DNA from: Thamnidium elegans
Lineage: Eukaryota > Mucoromycota > Mucoromycetes > Mucorales > Mucoraceae
Assembly (NCBI GenBank): GCA_025201345.1
Contig: JAIXMG010000007.1
Span: forward strand, 62,001 to 126,000
Direction: 5' to 3'
DNA: 64,000 nucleotides
Made by a program: the position numbers and the translations under genes. The notes under the pieces are model-generated. The model had not been told where the DNA came from. It ran no database searches and saw nothing but the letters and a program-made list of their open reading frames with translations. This document shows positions 1 to 10,150 of the stretch, piece by piece; the stretch's first letter is position 1; every line of letters begins with the position of its first letter.

Positions 1-208
1 CCAATGGCTTCTGTATATAACTTTACAGCTTCTTCGTAGTTTCCTTGCTTATATTGTTCATTAGCTTGGTTTTTAATTTCCTCAGGGGACCTGAATAATA
101 AAAAAAAAATGTAAGTCTTTTTTTTTTTGATTTTTTGATGTGTAATTTTTTTAAAGATATTTACAAAAGAGGAGTATCTACGTCCATAGGAGCTGAAGTA
201 TCAGACAT
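1..208 (-). CDS. TPR-domain co-chaperone-like protein, N-terminus only
   Basis: The gene runs off the left edge. The start codon is at 208-206. Exon 1 (208-165) encodes a short acidic leader beginning MSDTSAPMDVDT. An intron lies at 164-91 (donor GTAAAT, acceptor TTCAG), and exon 2 continues from 90 to the edge. The phase closes across the junction (CTTTT|G). The visible exon 2 product contains NEQYKQGNYEEAVKLYTEAI, the first helix pair of a tetratricopeptide repeat. TPR proteins of this kind usually bind Hsp70/Hsp90 tails (DnaJC7, Sti1 or SGT type). The family within the TPR group cannot be fixed from about 45 residues. Confidence 0.7.
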
Positions 209-440
209 ATTCAAAGAAAAAGTATAAAAAAAGAGAGAAAGGGAGGAAACGTGAAAAAAAAAACTTTTGTTCAAAGATAAAAAAGATTTTTCGATACTTG
301 AAAAAAAAAGTCACCTAATGAAAAGCAATCGAATTTGCTAGAAAGCTTTAAAAAAATCTTGGATGTCCGCCAAAAGAAAATAACTTTTTTTCTCTTGCGT
401 CTATTTTTTTTTTTTTTTTTTTTAAGAAACGGTTTTACTA

Positions 441-1960
441 ATGAACAAACAAGAAGAAAGTAATAAGAAACAAAAGACCAGTAATGAGTCTGCAGAGTTT
501 CTTAATTTCGATTATGATTTTCCTTTGGATACGGCGGGAGTTATTCCTCAAGAAAACTCGGGTATACCAGAAGACTTGTTTATGTTTGTTACCGATAACA
601 ACGATATAAATACAGCATCTGAATCAAGCGTAATAAAAACAACTAAGCCGATTCAACAACAGCAACAGCAACAGCAAAAACAACAACAACAAAAGAAACC
701 GAGTGAATCTGCTCACCAAGGAGTTTATACTATTGTAGTCGGAGGTAAACCCTTTAGACTTAGTTGGGAGTCTTTAAAGAGCGATGGACCAAGCAATTTC
801 TTTCTCGAGTACTTTAAGAAAAAAAAGACGAGAGTAATGCATATTGATCGTGATCCAGATATATTTGAGTTAATTGTACGTCATCTTCGAGGATATTATA
901 TAAGATCGACAGACGATATTCAAAACCAGTCATTATTATATGATGCGACATATTTTGGTTTAAATAGATTAAAAAAAGTATTGCAGGAATATTTATATTT
1001 AAATGTTGGTGGAAGAGTATTTCGGTTACCATGGACACTATTTCAAAAAGGTATTATTTTAAATTACTATTATCGTGGTTGATATGATATGAATTATATA
1101 TTTAATCAGATTATTTAGACGGTACCCGCAATTTTTTTACGGGTCCTTTAATGCATTCTTTATTATCCCCTCATACGGAAGAAGGGAATTCTCCACCTAT
1201 ATATATTGATAGAGATCCTGACATTTTCGCAGATATTATAAATCATCTCCGAGGTTACACGATTCATATTAGAGATGAAATGCACAGAAAGAATTTGTTA
1301 AAGGATGCACAATATTATGTTCTTCGACAATTAAGCGATAAGTTATTAACTGCTCAACAAACAGTTGCCGGATTTGGCGATGGAAGTAATGCAGAAGTTT
1401 TATTATTATTACAAGATGTTAGAGTCGTGAATATGTTGCCTCCCAAAGTAACTAATTTACTTATACCAAATATGTTAATTTCGCAAGATTGGAGTTTGAC
1501 TCAAATTCAATATAAGCGAGTCAAGGATGGTACTCCTCTTGCTTTATTGGTGCAGGTATCTGATCTTTGTATGCAAATACATAAATCTGCGAATAGGATT
1601 AAACTAATGTACGAAATGAATCACACTGATATGAAAAAAATGAACAGTATGGCCAATATGGCAAAAGCTACAAAAGGTGTAAATATGGAAATTTATATCG
1701 ATACTTATTGTGCGATAACAATTGATGATAATCAAGTGAAATCAATAGAATATTGTATAGATAATAACTTGATAGAAACCGATTGGGAAGACTGTAAAAA
1801 GTGTGATATGGAAGATTGTCAAATGTCAAGATTAATATTACAACGAGCAATTTGTGGTGTGCATTTGGTTGATAACATGATAACTTTATGCGCATTAAGA
1901 TTAGAGGCAATAAGCTCCAGATTTAGACTCAACTTGAAGAGAGAGTTTCTGTCTGGTTAA
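441..1960 (+). CDS. Protein with two BTB/T1 (KCTD-type) domains
   Basis: Two exons, 441-1050 and 1119-1960, give 483 aa. The 68-bp intron (GTATTA...TTTAG) joins in phase as Q-K-D-G. Residues 1-90 are polar with a glutamine/lysine run near 72-85. A first T1-type BTB fold (about 95-180) has VVGGKPFRLSWESL and HIDRDPDIFELIVRHLRGYY. A second (about 183-270) has LNVGGRVFRLPWTLF and YIDRDPDIFADIINHLRGYT. The strong similarity of the two points to an internal duplication. The remaining 200 aa have no motif I know. T1-BTB domains usually form oligomers and serve as cullin-3 adaptors or scaffolds; no partner can be inferred here. Confidence 0.85.
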
Positions 1961-2103
1961 AATAAATATCTCTTCTTTTATTGGTCGAGATAAGAAAGAT
2001 AATGATGGTTTATTTCACACACACACTCGCCTATAAATACTACTTTGCCTATATTCTTATTTTTTTTTCTCTTCTTTTTTTCTAAAATAATTTTCCTTTA
2101 AAT

Positions 2104-2457
2104 ATGCCTTTCCGTTGTAAATGTGGTAGAACCTTTGAAAAAACCGACTCTTTTGCATCTCATACCTCTGCGTGTGCTCCCTTTCATCATAGGCGCATGT
2201 CTGATACGACTCAATTATCAACTACACCTCAACAACCATTTATAAATACTTCTTTCTCTAGCTTCTTGTCTTCTTCTTCACCACAGGCTACTTCTCCATC
2301 TGATTCTATTATTACTATGGATAGTGGTACTCGTGATTTATCAAGTTCTGTACCAAATAACAATACTGGCTTCTTTATGCCAACGGCGTTATCACTTCAG
2401 AATGCGTTTGAAGGTGCCAGAAGAAGATCCATGTCTTACGGTTCATCCCTCAAATAA
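2104..2457 (+). CDS. Small protein with one N-terminal CCHC-type zinc finger
   Basis: A single exon encodes 117 aa. The start is followed at once by CKCGRTFEKTDSFASHTSAC, a CxC...HxxxC arrangement resembling a degenerate C2H2 finger. The rest is Ser/Thr/Gln-rich and looks disordered, ending with a basic patch (GARRRSMSYGSSLK). The gene is co-oriented with the double-BTB gene 143 bp upstream. I do not recognise the family. It could be a small DNA-binding or adaptor protein. The Ser-rich tail and RRRS site might be phosphorylated, which is inference. Confidence 0.6.
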   Translation: MPFRCKCGRTFEKTDSFASHTSACAPFHHRRMSDTTQLSTTPQQPFINTSFSSFLSSSSPQATSPSDSIITMDSGTRDLSSSVPNNNTGFFMPTALSLQNAFEGARRRSMSYGSSLK

Positions 2458-4233
2458 AAAAGAAAAAAAGAAAAAGTCAAAATCATTAAAAAAATACCCT
2501 TCATCCCCCCCAACAACTTTGTAAGTAACAACAAAAAAAAATCCGTCCTTTTTTTTTCTCTCTTTTTTTTTTATCTCCCTTTCTCCCTTTCTTTCTTTTT
2601 TTTTCATCTTTTATTATATATATTTTATATGGCAATTTCATGCAACGAATCATAATAAAAAAAAAATTAAAAAAACCAATAACGGTCTGATGAATTAAGT
2701 AACACTAACACCACCACTTGATTGGGTTACACACTGCCTTTTTTTTTAAAAAAAAAAAGAAAAAACCAAGTAAACAAATAAAACGTTTTTAGGCGCTTTT
2801 TTTTTAATAAAGTATCGGAGATAATGTAAAGAACGGCAAATTACAGGGCAAAAAAAAAAAAAAAAAAAAAAAAAGATTTTGGGATCTGACAGTGTGTAAC
2901 CAATTTTGTTTGAAACAGATATTATGCTTACTTGACTAAACAGTATCTATACGAGTGGGCGTATTTTATTATTTTATTATTCTACTGATAAACTCCTTTT
3001 TTAATATATTTATCTGGTAGACTCCTTACGGCGTTAATCTCTACAGAAAAAAAAAAAAACCTACTTTTTTTGATCTTTTCGGTTGACCCGCTCACAGCTC
3101 TTCCGAAAGGGTAACACACTAAACTTTTCAAAGCATACCAGTAAAACGTCATTTTTTTGCTGTGGATAAAAAATAAAAAAATAAAATAAAAAAAAAAAAC
3201 GTCTCGCAGGTGATGTCACCTAAATAAATCCAACTTATTCGAACAAGTCAGCAGGACAAGCAGTTGTACATCTAAACAAAAATAAAATAAACGACTAACT
3301 TTATATAGTTTTTTTTCTTATTTGGTAGTATATGTATAATGACTTGCCTGAATTGAAGCGCCTTCGTTATCAATGGATTTTCAAGGATACCATGATCGTT
3401 CAGAAAGAAGCACTTTTTTTTTTTTTTTTTTTTTTTTTATAAGGATTTTTAAAATGTTGTGTGCCCTCCGCGTGCTGATATAATATATACCTATCTGCTA
3501 TCATCATTGTTTGCATGATTGGCGCTAAAACGAAAAAAGTCTCTTAGTCTATCTTATTTTAAAGCGACTGAAATAATTAATAAATCCTCAGTATTCAAGT
3601 AATATAAACCAGTTAGTTTTTTAATAAATATATATAATAAAGCTTATTTTATCCACTAATTTATTTAGCAATATATTATAATTAATGCACTTTGCTATCA
3701 TTACTCGACTATTTTTGCTGTTGTATAAAGCTTAGTTTTCATTGAAAATAACAACAACATAGTAAATATAGAATAGATCAATAACATTTTTTTTCGTAGT
3801 GGGTTAAAAAATGCACGTCTATATAGAAACTAGTAGCAATAATTTTTCTTCTCAAAACTATTATATAAAAAACTTCTGAACTAGTCAACGAATTGTAAAA
3901 TGTAAATAAAAGAGAAGCGGTTCACACGCTATATCATTACAGTATACAGCATGTGTGGGAATATATTGGATTCTTTTAATTTTCAAATGATACTTTTTTA
4001 TTTAGAATCGCAAATCCGTCCATTAGAAACCCTTTGTTTTTTTCAAAGCAGTGGGAAAAGTAAATTTCTTTTTTGAAAGCCTTTTTCGGAAGTACAACAG
4101 ACAAGTTTTTTTTTTTTTTTTGTGTGTGAACCTGGAGTCACCTTGAAAAATAGTTTGATTCTCCCATCTGCGTTATAAAGACACACAAACACAAAGAAAG
4201 TTACTATATTGTTTTTGTAGTAGTGACGAAACA

Positions 4234-4276
<43 letters not shown>

Positions 4277-4323
4277 GAAATATGCAGTATTTTTTAAAGT
4301 AATGTTTGCATAGATTTTTATTA
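2458..4323. other. Intergenic DNA without recognisable gene
   Basis: About 1.9 kb of AT-rich DNA with long A and T runs (for example near 2850-2874 and 3414-3439). There is no open frame with family similarity and no tRNA-like cloverleaf. It lies between the 3' ends of a plus-strand and a minus-strand gene. Confidence 0.6.
4235..4270. repeat. Poly-A run of about 36
   Basis: An uninterrupted A run directly downstream of the 3' end of the minus-strand F-box-like gene. The homologous spot downstream of the paralogue near 6525 lacks it, so the tract grew or shrank after the duplication, or its length is a sequencing artefact. Confidence 0.8.
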
Positions 4324-6111
4324 CTACTTTGGAAATGTAATTCTAATATAAGCAGAACGGTTTACTGAATTTAGTAAAAGTTCTTTGATAGAATTAACTT
4401 TAACACGTATTACGGTTATACTATGATCGAACTGGCTAACAATTGAATTGTACGAAGCCTCGGTGGCTTCTACGGTGTTGTCGTCGATGATTATATAGAA
4501 TTTTGTTAAATTTTGAGCAGCAAAGTAAACAGAAGCAGCGCGTACATATTTGTGATAAATATAACTATTACTAATATTATTAAAAACAGCAGTATTTACA
4601 CGAAATGTAGGGTTTAAAATATACATTGTTCCAATAGAGGTTGTAGACATATCTATAGGCTCGTTAGATGCAATTGACCTTAAATTACAATTAATTAAGC
4701 CAATACAGTCTAACGAGTTGAATTGAGTAAGGAAAGACTTCAAAACGGGAAGATCAAATACACAGTTGCGTAATTCCAATATTTTAAGGTGTTGTATTTC
4801 TGATGATATAGTGTTTGGAAATACAGACGAGATAAAACTCCAACCTTTGAGGATAAGTGTTTTTAGATTCACATGTTCTTCCCTAAAAAGAGCAATCAAA
4901 CGCGTACTAATATTTACATCGCCCGAAGATGAGCTTGTATATTCTACTTGAGACACAGTATCATCTATAAAAAGCAAACTATTAAACTTCTCTGAATGAG
5001 TCAGACCTGTATATTTTAACCTTATAGCAAGGTTAGAGTTGCTTTCGTTAATAACGAGTGAGATAGGCTGGCTACCAAATTCGAATAATAAATGAATTTT
5101 TCGTGACGACTGTTTCATTGCTTGAAACCACTTATTCGTAAGGTGTGTTACTTGCGAATGTCTAGTTACTTTGATGAGATACTCCGGAACCAAACCGAGA
5201 GTACCGAAGAATATATCTTCTATAGTAGGGTCGACATTCTCTGCTGGCCATAATGATTTTTCGCTACCAATAATGTGTAGCTTTTTAAGATGAGGAAGGT
5301 TTTTTATAAGTGTAAACATTTCACTGTCCTTTTTAGGAGTAAAATTGTTTAGCGTTAATTCCCTCAGACTTGGATATGTGTAGATTTGTTGCTCCTTATG
5401 CTCATTTTGATGCGATTCCAGGTGATTGTTGGAAAAGTGAGCGGTTAATACTTTTAGTTGAGGAAGATGCACTAGTATTAAATCTAATCCATATAAATCG
5501 ATCAGTATACCTTTTCCGATACTTAATGTTTCTACCGCAGTAAAATCTCTCAAACAATGATAGTTACGAGCACCAATCATTCCTAATGATATATTCAACC
5601 TTTTAAGCGAATAGCGCAAATGATAAGCACAGAGATAATATTGAGTCGGAAAGGCTAAATTATTTCCTGTTGGTTCAGGTAAAACATGGAGTTTCCAATA
5701 CTCGTTGCTAATAATAATTGTAGAAAAGTACGTCCAAGCAGTAGAATCAGAAGTTTTATTGGATGTAAACGCGACTTTCTCTACGTTCGGTGTACGCTTC
5801 ATCAACATATTAAGACAATCACTTGTTATGTCAAGCTCTTCAATACTGCTTGCTATACTAAAGCTTTTAAAAGTGATATTTCTCACGTACTCTCCAACAT
5901 TAAATGGCGAAAAAAGGATTTTATCTACTTTGTTGTCGTTAATAATTGAGTCGATTGATATAGTGTCGTATATAAGGGATAGGTAAAGACTAAACCATTG
6001 TTTATTAACGAACATCCATTTTACTTTTTTACAATCTCTTCCACATTTGTTTACAATGAGTTGGAGGATTTCGCTCGGTAGGCTGTTCCATCCCATGTTA
6101 TTTGCAGTCAT
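4324..6111 (-). CDS. F-box/LRR-like protein, tandem copy 1
   Basis: One exon, 595 aa from the start matching its neighbour (6111); an in-frame ATG at 6135 would add 8 residues. The N-terminus contains WNSLPSEILQLIV and CGRDCKKVKWMFVNKQWF, a fungal F-box-like hairpin (L-P-x-E-I-L...C...V.k.W). The following 500 aa have irregular leucine-rich stretches such as LKILELRNCVFDLPVLKSFL, as in F-box/LRR substrate receptors of SCF ubiquitin ligases. The paralogue at 6555-8363 is about 70% identical over the first 120 residues. Expected role: binding a substrate for Skp1-Cul1 ligase. The substrate is unknown. Confidence 0.8.
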   Translation of the reverse strand: MTANNMGWNSLPSEILQLIVNKCGRDCKKVKWMFVNKQWFSLYLSLIYDTISIDSIINDNKVDKILFSPFNVGEYVRNITFKSFSIASSIEELDITSDCLNMLMKRTPNVEKVAFTSNKTSDSTAWTYFSTIIISNEYWKLHVLPEPTGNNLAFPTQYYLCAYHLRYSLKRLNISLGMIGARNYHCLRDFTAVETLSIGKGILIDLYGLDLILVHLPQLKVLTAHFSNNHLESHQNEHKEQQIYTYPSLRELTLNNFTPKKDSEMFTLIKNLPHLKKLHIIGSEKSLWPAENVDPTIEDIFFGTLGLVPEYLIKVTRHSQVTHLTNKWFQAMKQSSRKIHLLFEFGSQPISLVINESNSNLAIRLKYTGLTHSEKFNSLLFIDDTVSQVEYTSSSSGDVNISTRLIALFREEHVNLKTLILKGWSFISSVFPNTISSEIQHLKILELRNCVFDLPVLKSFLTQFNSLDCIGLINCNLRSIASNEPIDMSTTSIGTMYILNPTFRVNTAVFNNISNSYIYHKYVRAASVYFAAQNLTKFYIIIDDNTVEATEASYNSIVSQFDHSITVIRVKVNSIKELLLNSVNRSAYIRITFPK

Positions 6112-6287
6112 AATAATGAGGAAAAAAGACGTCAATTAAAATAACTATAACTGGTTGTCTATCTCAATGATTAAAGTTGACGTCACATCAATATACTGCT
6201 TCAAGTTATAAGTTGTTGTATACACGAATTTTCACGTGTAAAAACAGTACATTGCATGAATCTGACTATCAAATATATAATAGTTTT

Positions 6288-6437
6288 CTCTTTTTAATTT
6301 TTTCGTAATCTCACACAGGGTCCAGCTAAAGAACACTATGGCTTGACATAATTTTGAAAATATTAATTATTATTATCCCCTTTGTGATAGGGTACCTAAA
6401 GGTTTTAAATTAACTAACCACTATAGAAGAACGGCTA
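6288..6437 (-). repeat. Upstream block shared with the tandem paralogue, copy A
   Basis: About 150 bp upstream of F-box copy 1 recurs upstream of copy 2 (8518-8669) with only a handful of differences. The shared core includes TCTCACACAGGGTCCAGCTA and TGGCTTGACATAATTTTG. It was carried along in the tandem duplication and appears better conserved than the coding parts, so it may hold promoter elements. Confidence 0.85.
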
Positions 6438-6554
6438 GACTTAGTGATACGCTCTTACAGTTGATTATTGGTCACATGTTACTTTTTTTTTACTCCTATA
6501 TTGTTTTTGTAGTATTGATAAAACACAAGAGGATGGAAAATGCGTAATTTTTTA

Positions 6555-8363
6555 TTACCACTTTGAAAATGTAATTCTAACATATTCAGAACCATATGTT
6601 GGTTGTAGTAGAAGCACTTTGATAGAGTTAACTTGGATACGTATAATGGTCATATCACCATTGAACCTTTCAGTAATCTGATCAAACGAAGACTTGGTGG
6701 CTTGCATAGCGTCGTCGTCAATGATTATGAAAAATTTTGTCAAGTTTTGAGCAGCAAGGTAGACAGAAGCAGCGCTTACAGATCGTTGGCAATTCTTATT
6801 AGTACGATTAAAATGGTAACCAGTGTTTTCATAAAAAATAGGGCTTGAAATACGCATTGTTCCAATAGAGGTGGTGCCCATATTTATAGTTTCGTAAAGC
6901 ATGTTTGATTTGAATAAACAATAATCAAAGCTTACAAAGTTTAGCGAATCGAATTGAGTCAAGAGAGACCTCAAAACTGGAAGATCAAATACACAGTTGC
7001 GTAATTCCAATATTTTAAGGTGTTGTTTTTCTGGTGATAGACTGTTTTGAAAAGTAGGCGAAGTAAAAGTCCAAGTGTCAAGAATAAGCGTTTTTAAATT
7101 GATATGTTCTTCCCCCAAAAGAATAATTAGACGTGTGCTAATATTTACATCGCTCCTAGTAAAACCTGTATATTTTATTTGAGATACAGTGTCATCTATC
7201 TCAACTAGTCTATTGAAATCTTTAGTATGATCTAGACCTGTATATTGTAACGTTGTGGCAGAGCTAGGTTTACTGTCTTTAATAGCTAGTGATATAGGCT
7301 GACTAGAGCGGTGGGCACCTTCACTCATAAACGTAATGGATAAATGAATTTCCCGTGGCGAGAGTTTCTTTATGCGAGACCACTTATTCGAAAGATGTAT
7401 TACTTGTGAATGACCAGTTACTTTAATTAGGTATTCAGGAACCAAACTGAGGGCATCGAAAAACTTTCTTGTTATCGTAGGATTCACAGTCTCTACTGGC
7501 CATAATAAGTTTTTGTCACCAATAATATGTATCTTTTTCAGATGAGTAAGTTTATTTATAAGCGTAAGCATTTCACCATTATTTTTAGGAGTAAAGTTTT
7601 TTAAAGTCAATCCCCTTAGATTTGGATGCGTGTAGATTTCTTGCTCCCCATATTCATTTTGATACGATTCTAAGTGATTGTTGGAAAAATGAACCGTTAA
7701 ATCTTTCAGTTTTGGAACATGTGGTACTATCATATCTAATCCATATAAATCAGCCAGTATGCCTTTTCTGATATTTAACGTTTCTAATGCCGAAAAATCT
7801 GTCAAGCAGTGATAGTTACGAGGACCAATCATCCCTACTGATAAATTCAATAGTTTAAGATCATAACGCATATGATAAGCACATAGATAATATTGAGCTG
7901 AAAGGGCTGGTTTATTTTCTATTAATTCAGGTAAAAAATGCAACTTCCAATACTCGTTGCTCATAATAATCACAGAGAAGTACGTCCAATCCATGTAATT
8001 AAAAGTTTTATGAGACGCAAACGCGACTTTCTCCACGTTTGGTGTACATTTCATCAACATACTAAGGCAATCACTTACTATGTCAAGCCCTTCAATACTG
8101 CTTGCTTTATAAAAGCTTTTAAAAGTGATATTTTTCACATACTTTCCAATATTAAATGGCGAGAAAAGGATTTTATCTACTTTGTTGTCGGTAATAGCTG
8201 AGTCGATTGATATAGTGTTGTATGTCAGAAATAAGTAAAGATTGAACCATTGCTTATTAACGAACATCCATTTTACTTTTTTACAATCTCTTCCACAGTT
8301 GCTTACAATGAGTAGAAGGATTTCGTTCGGCAGCCTGTTCCATCTCGTTTTGTTTGTTGTCAT
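6555..8363 (-). CDS. F-box/LRR-like protein, tandem copy 2
   Basis: One exon, 602 aa from ATG 8363-8361. An in-frame ATG at 8432 would add 23 residues, but that stretch corresponds to the 5' untranslated region of copy 1, so the later start is preferred. The N-terminus has WNRLPNEILLLIV and the same CGRDCKKVKWMFVNKQWF as copy 1, followed by leucine-rich segments. Both copies keep long open frames despite clear divergence, which suggests that both are functional. Same transcription direction, with 443 bp between the copies. Confidence 0.8.
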   Translation of the reverse strand: MTTNKTRWNRLPNEILLLIVSNCGRDCKKVKWMFVNKQWFNLYLFLTYNTISIDSAITDNKVDKILFSPFNIGKYVKNITFKSFYKASSIEGLDIVSDCLSMLMKCTPNVEKVAFASHKTFNYMDWTYFSVIIMSNEYWKLHFLPELIENKPALSAQYYLCAYHMRYDLKLLNLSVGMIGPRNYHCLTDFSALETLNIRKGILADLYGLDMIVPHVPKLKDLTVHFSNNHLESYQNEYGEQEIYTHPNLRGLTLKNFTPKNNGEMLTLINKLTHLKKIHIIGDKNLLWPVETVNPTITRKFFDALSLVPEYLIKVTGHSQVIHLSNKWSRIKKLSPREIHLSITFMSEGAHRSSQPISLAIKDSKPSSATTLQYTGLDHTKDFNRLVEIDDTVSQIKYTGFTRSDVNISTRLIILLGEEHINLKTLILDTWTFTSPTFQNSLSPEKQHLKILELRNCVFDLPVLRSLLTQFDSLNFVSFDYCLFKSNMLYETINMGTTSIGTMRISSPIFYENTGYHFNRTNKNCQRSVSAASVYLAAQNLTKFFIIIDDDAMQATKSSFDQITERFNGDMTIIRIQVNSIKVLLLQPTYGSEYVRITFSKW

Positions 8364-8517
8364 AATAGCAAAGGAACAAAAAGTATTAATAGGAATAAGG
8401 TTGTCTATCTCAATGATTGATATCGAAGTCACATCAATCTTGTTTCAAGTTAAATGGTTGTACATTGATCTTAACGCGTAAAAATAATCGGATCAAGTGA
8501 ACGGTTCATACAAAACT

Positions 8518-8669
8518 ATCTCTTTTAATTTTTTCGTAATCTCACACAGGGTCCAGCTAAAGAACACTATGGCTTGACATAATTTTGAAAATATTAATTA
8601 TTATCATTCCCTTTGTGATAGGGTACCTAAAGGTTTTTAAACTAACTAACCAATGTAGAAGAACGGCTA
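8518..8669 (-). repeat. Upstream block shared with the tandem paralogue, copy B
   Basis: Counterpart of 6288-6437, lying about 155 bp upstream of the start of F-box copy 2. The differences are mostly single substitutions and T-run length changes. Orientation relative to the gene is the same as in copy A. Confidence 0.85.
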
Positions 8670-10150
8670 CAAAAGTATTCACTTTACCATTGTAGATTTA
8701 GTGATACATACTTTTGAAACCTTTAAAGTTGATGATTGGTACATTTTTTGTCATACGCTACATTTTTTTTACGGACTAAAAACTCCTTAATGGGCCCCAC
8801 AATGCCAAGGTAGATGTTTTTAAATGAGCACCTTTTGCCAACATGATGTTGCACTTAAAAAATAAATATATACTACACAATTCCGGGAAATAGTACTCCT
8901 TCGTATATTGGCTAGTTAATCAATCATCCACTATATGAAGAACTAGCGTTGCGCTTTCTTTTAAAAGAAAAAGAAATATACCGTTTAAGAACGGTGCACT
9001 TTCTGAGTTTACGATTCGACAATGCTGATGAAATATCTGAAGATCAAATGATATAAATTGAAGAAGAAATCCGATCAGATTTGTATTGAAATGTATATAA
9101 TAATTATACAAATAATTGTTTAAAAAACGATAGTAGTAACTGAACAGTTTAAAACATAAGTAGCAGCTTTATCATACGCTATTAAGAAATATGTTAAATG
9201 CGTATGTTTTAAAAGCTGTACAGATCTTATTAACTCAATAGGCAGATTACAGCTCCTGTTGCACAGATCATTGCGCTATTTGGCTTCTTTAAATTGATCA
9301 AGAAATGTTTGGCATTCTACTGGAAATACTGTGTTAGACACAGTATACATTAATTTTTTTTTTAAAAAAAGTATGATACTTTTTTTTTCTTTTTGCGACA
9401 TCATTTTGGCAAAAGGTGTAACCTGTTTCGTAGGAAAAAGGAATAAAAAAAAACCAGGTCTGTACCCACTATTGCTGTATATAAAAAGAAAGTGTACAAA
9501 ATCACATGCTTGCTGACAGACATCACTTCATCTCAGGGTCACTAACACTTTATTCCAATTAATTTGTCGATTACTTTGAGAGCTAAGGAGAAGGTTACAG
9601 CTAATTTCCTTTGTTCTTTTGGTTCCCTGAGATGTACTTATCTAATCATATTATCTAACCTATAGTTTTTCTATGATTCTTTTTTGTGCACGAATTTTAC
9701 ATAGTGACCAGTGCTGGTACCCTCAATGATTTAAGGCCCAGTCATGTAAAGTATTCCCACAAAATATTTATAAGAGATGGATGTGCGTGTGATCATAAAA
9801 AAAATTATCATGTGTAAATGCAACGCAAATAAGAGCTATGAATTTTATGTTATCTTTGTTAAGGGTTTATAGATAGAATTTAGTGCACATTTATATTGTA
9901 ATTATTGCTTATATTTTTGAAATATATATGGTATTAGAGACAATAGGAGAGAAAGGTTTATGCAACTCCCACCCAAACTTAGAATTTTAGTCTTTATATA
10001 AAGAAAACCAAGTCTTTTCGTTTGTATTTAAAACGTATTTAACAAAGCAATTTATTTATAGTTCAACTGGTAAAAAAACAATGCCTTTTTTTTATATATA
10101 TTGGAGAAAAAAAAAAAAAAAAAAAAGTAATAAAGGGAATCAATAGCTAC
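8670..10150. other. Intergenic DNA
   Basis: About 1.5 kb without a convincing gene. A short perfect inverted repeat (9-bp arms, 3-bp loop) lies at 9326-9346. The right end is the 3' side of the acyl-CoA dehydrogenase gene. Short open frames here lack family similarity. Confidence 0.55.

Noticed and set aside
8364..8432. 23-residue N-terminal extension of F-box copy 2
   Set aside because: The corresponding DNA in copy 1 is untranslated leader and not in the same frame, so the extension is unlikely to be real.
9331..9516. Open frame of 61 codons
   Set aside because: Rich in Phe/Lys from T- and A-runs, with no similarity and no exon context.
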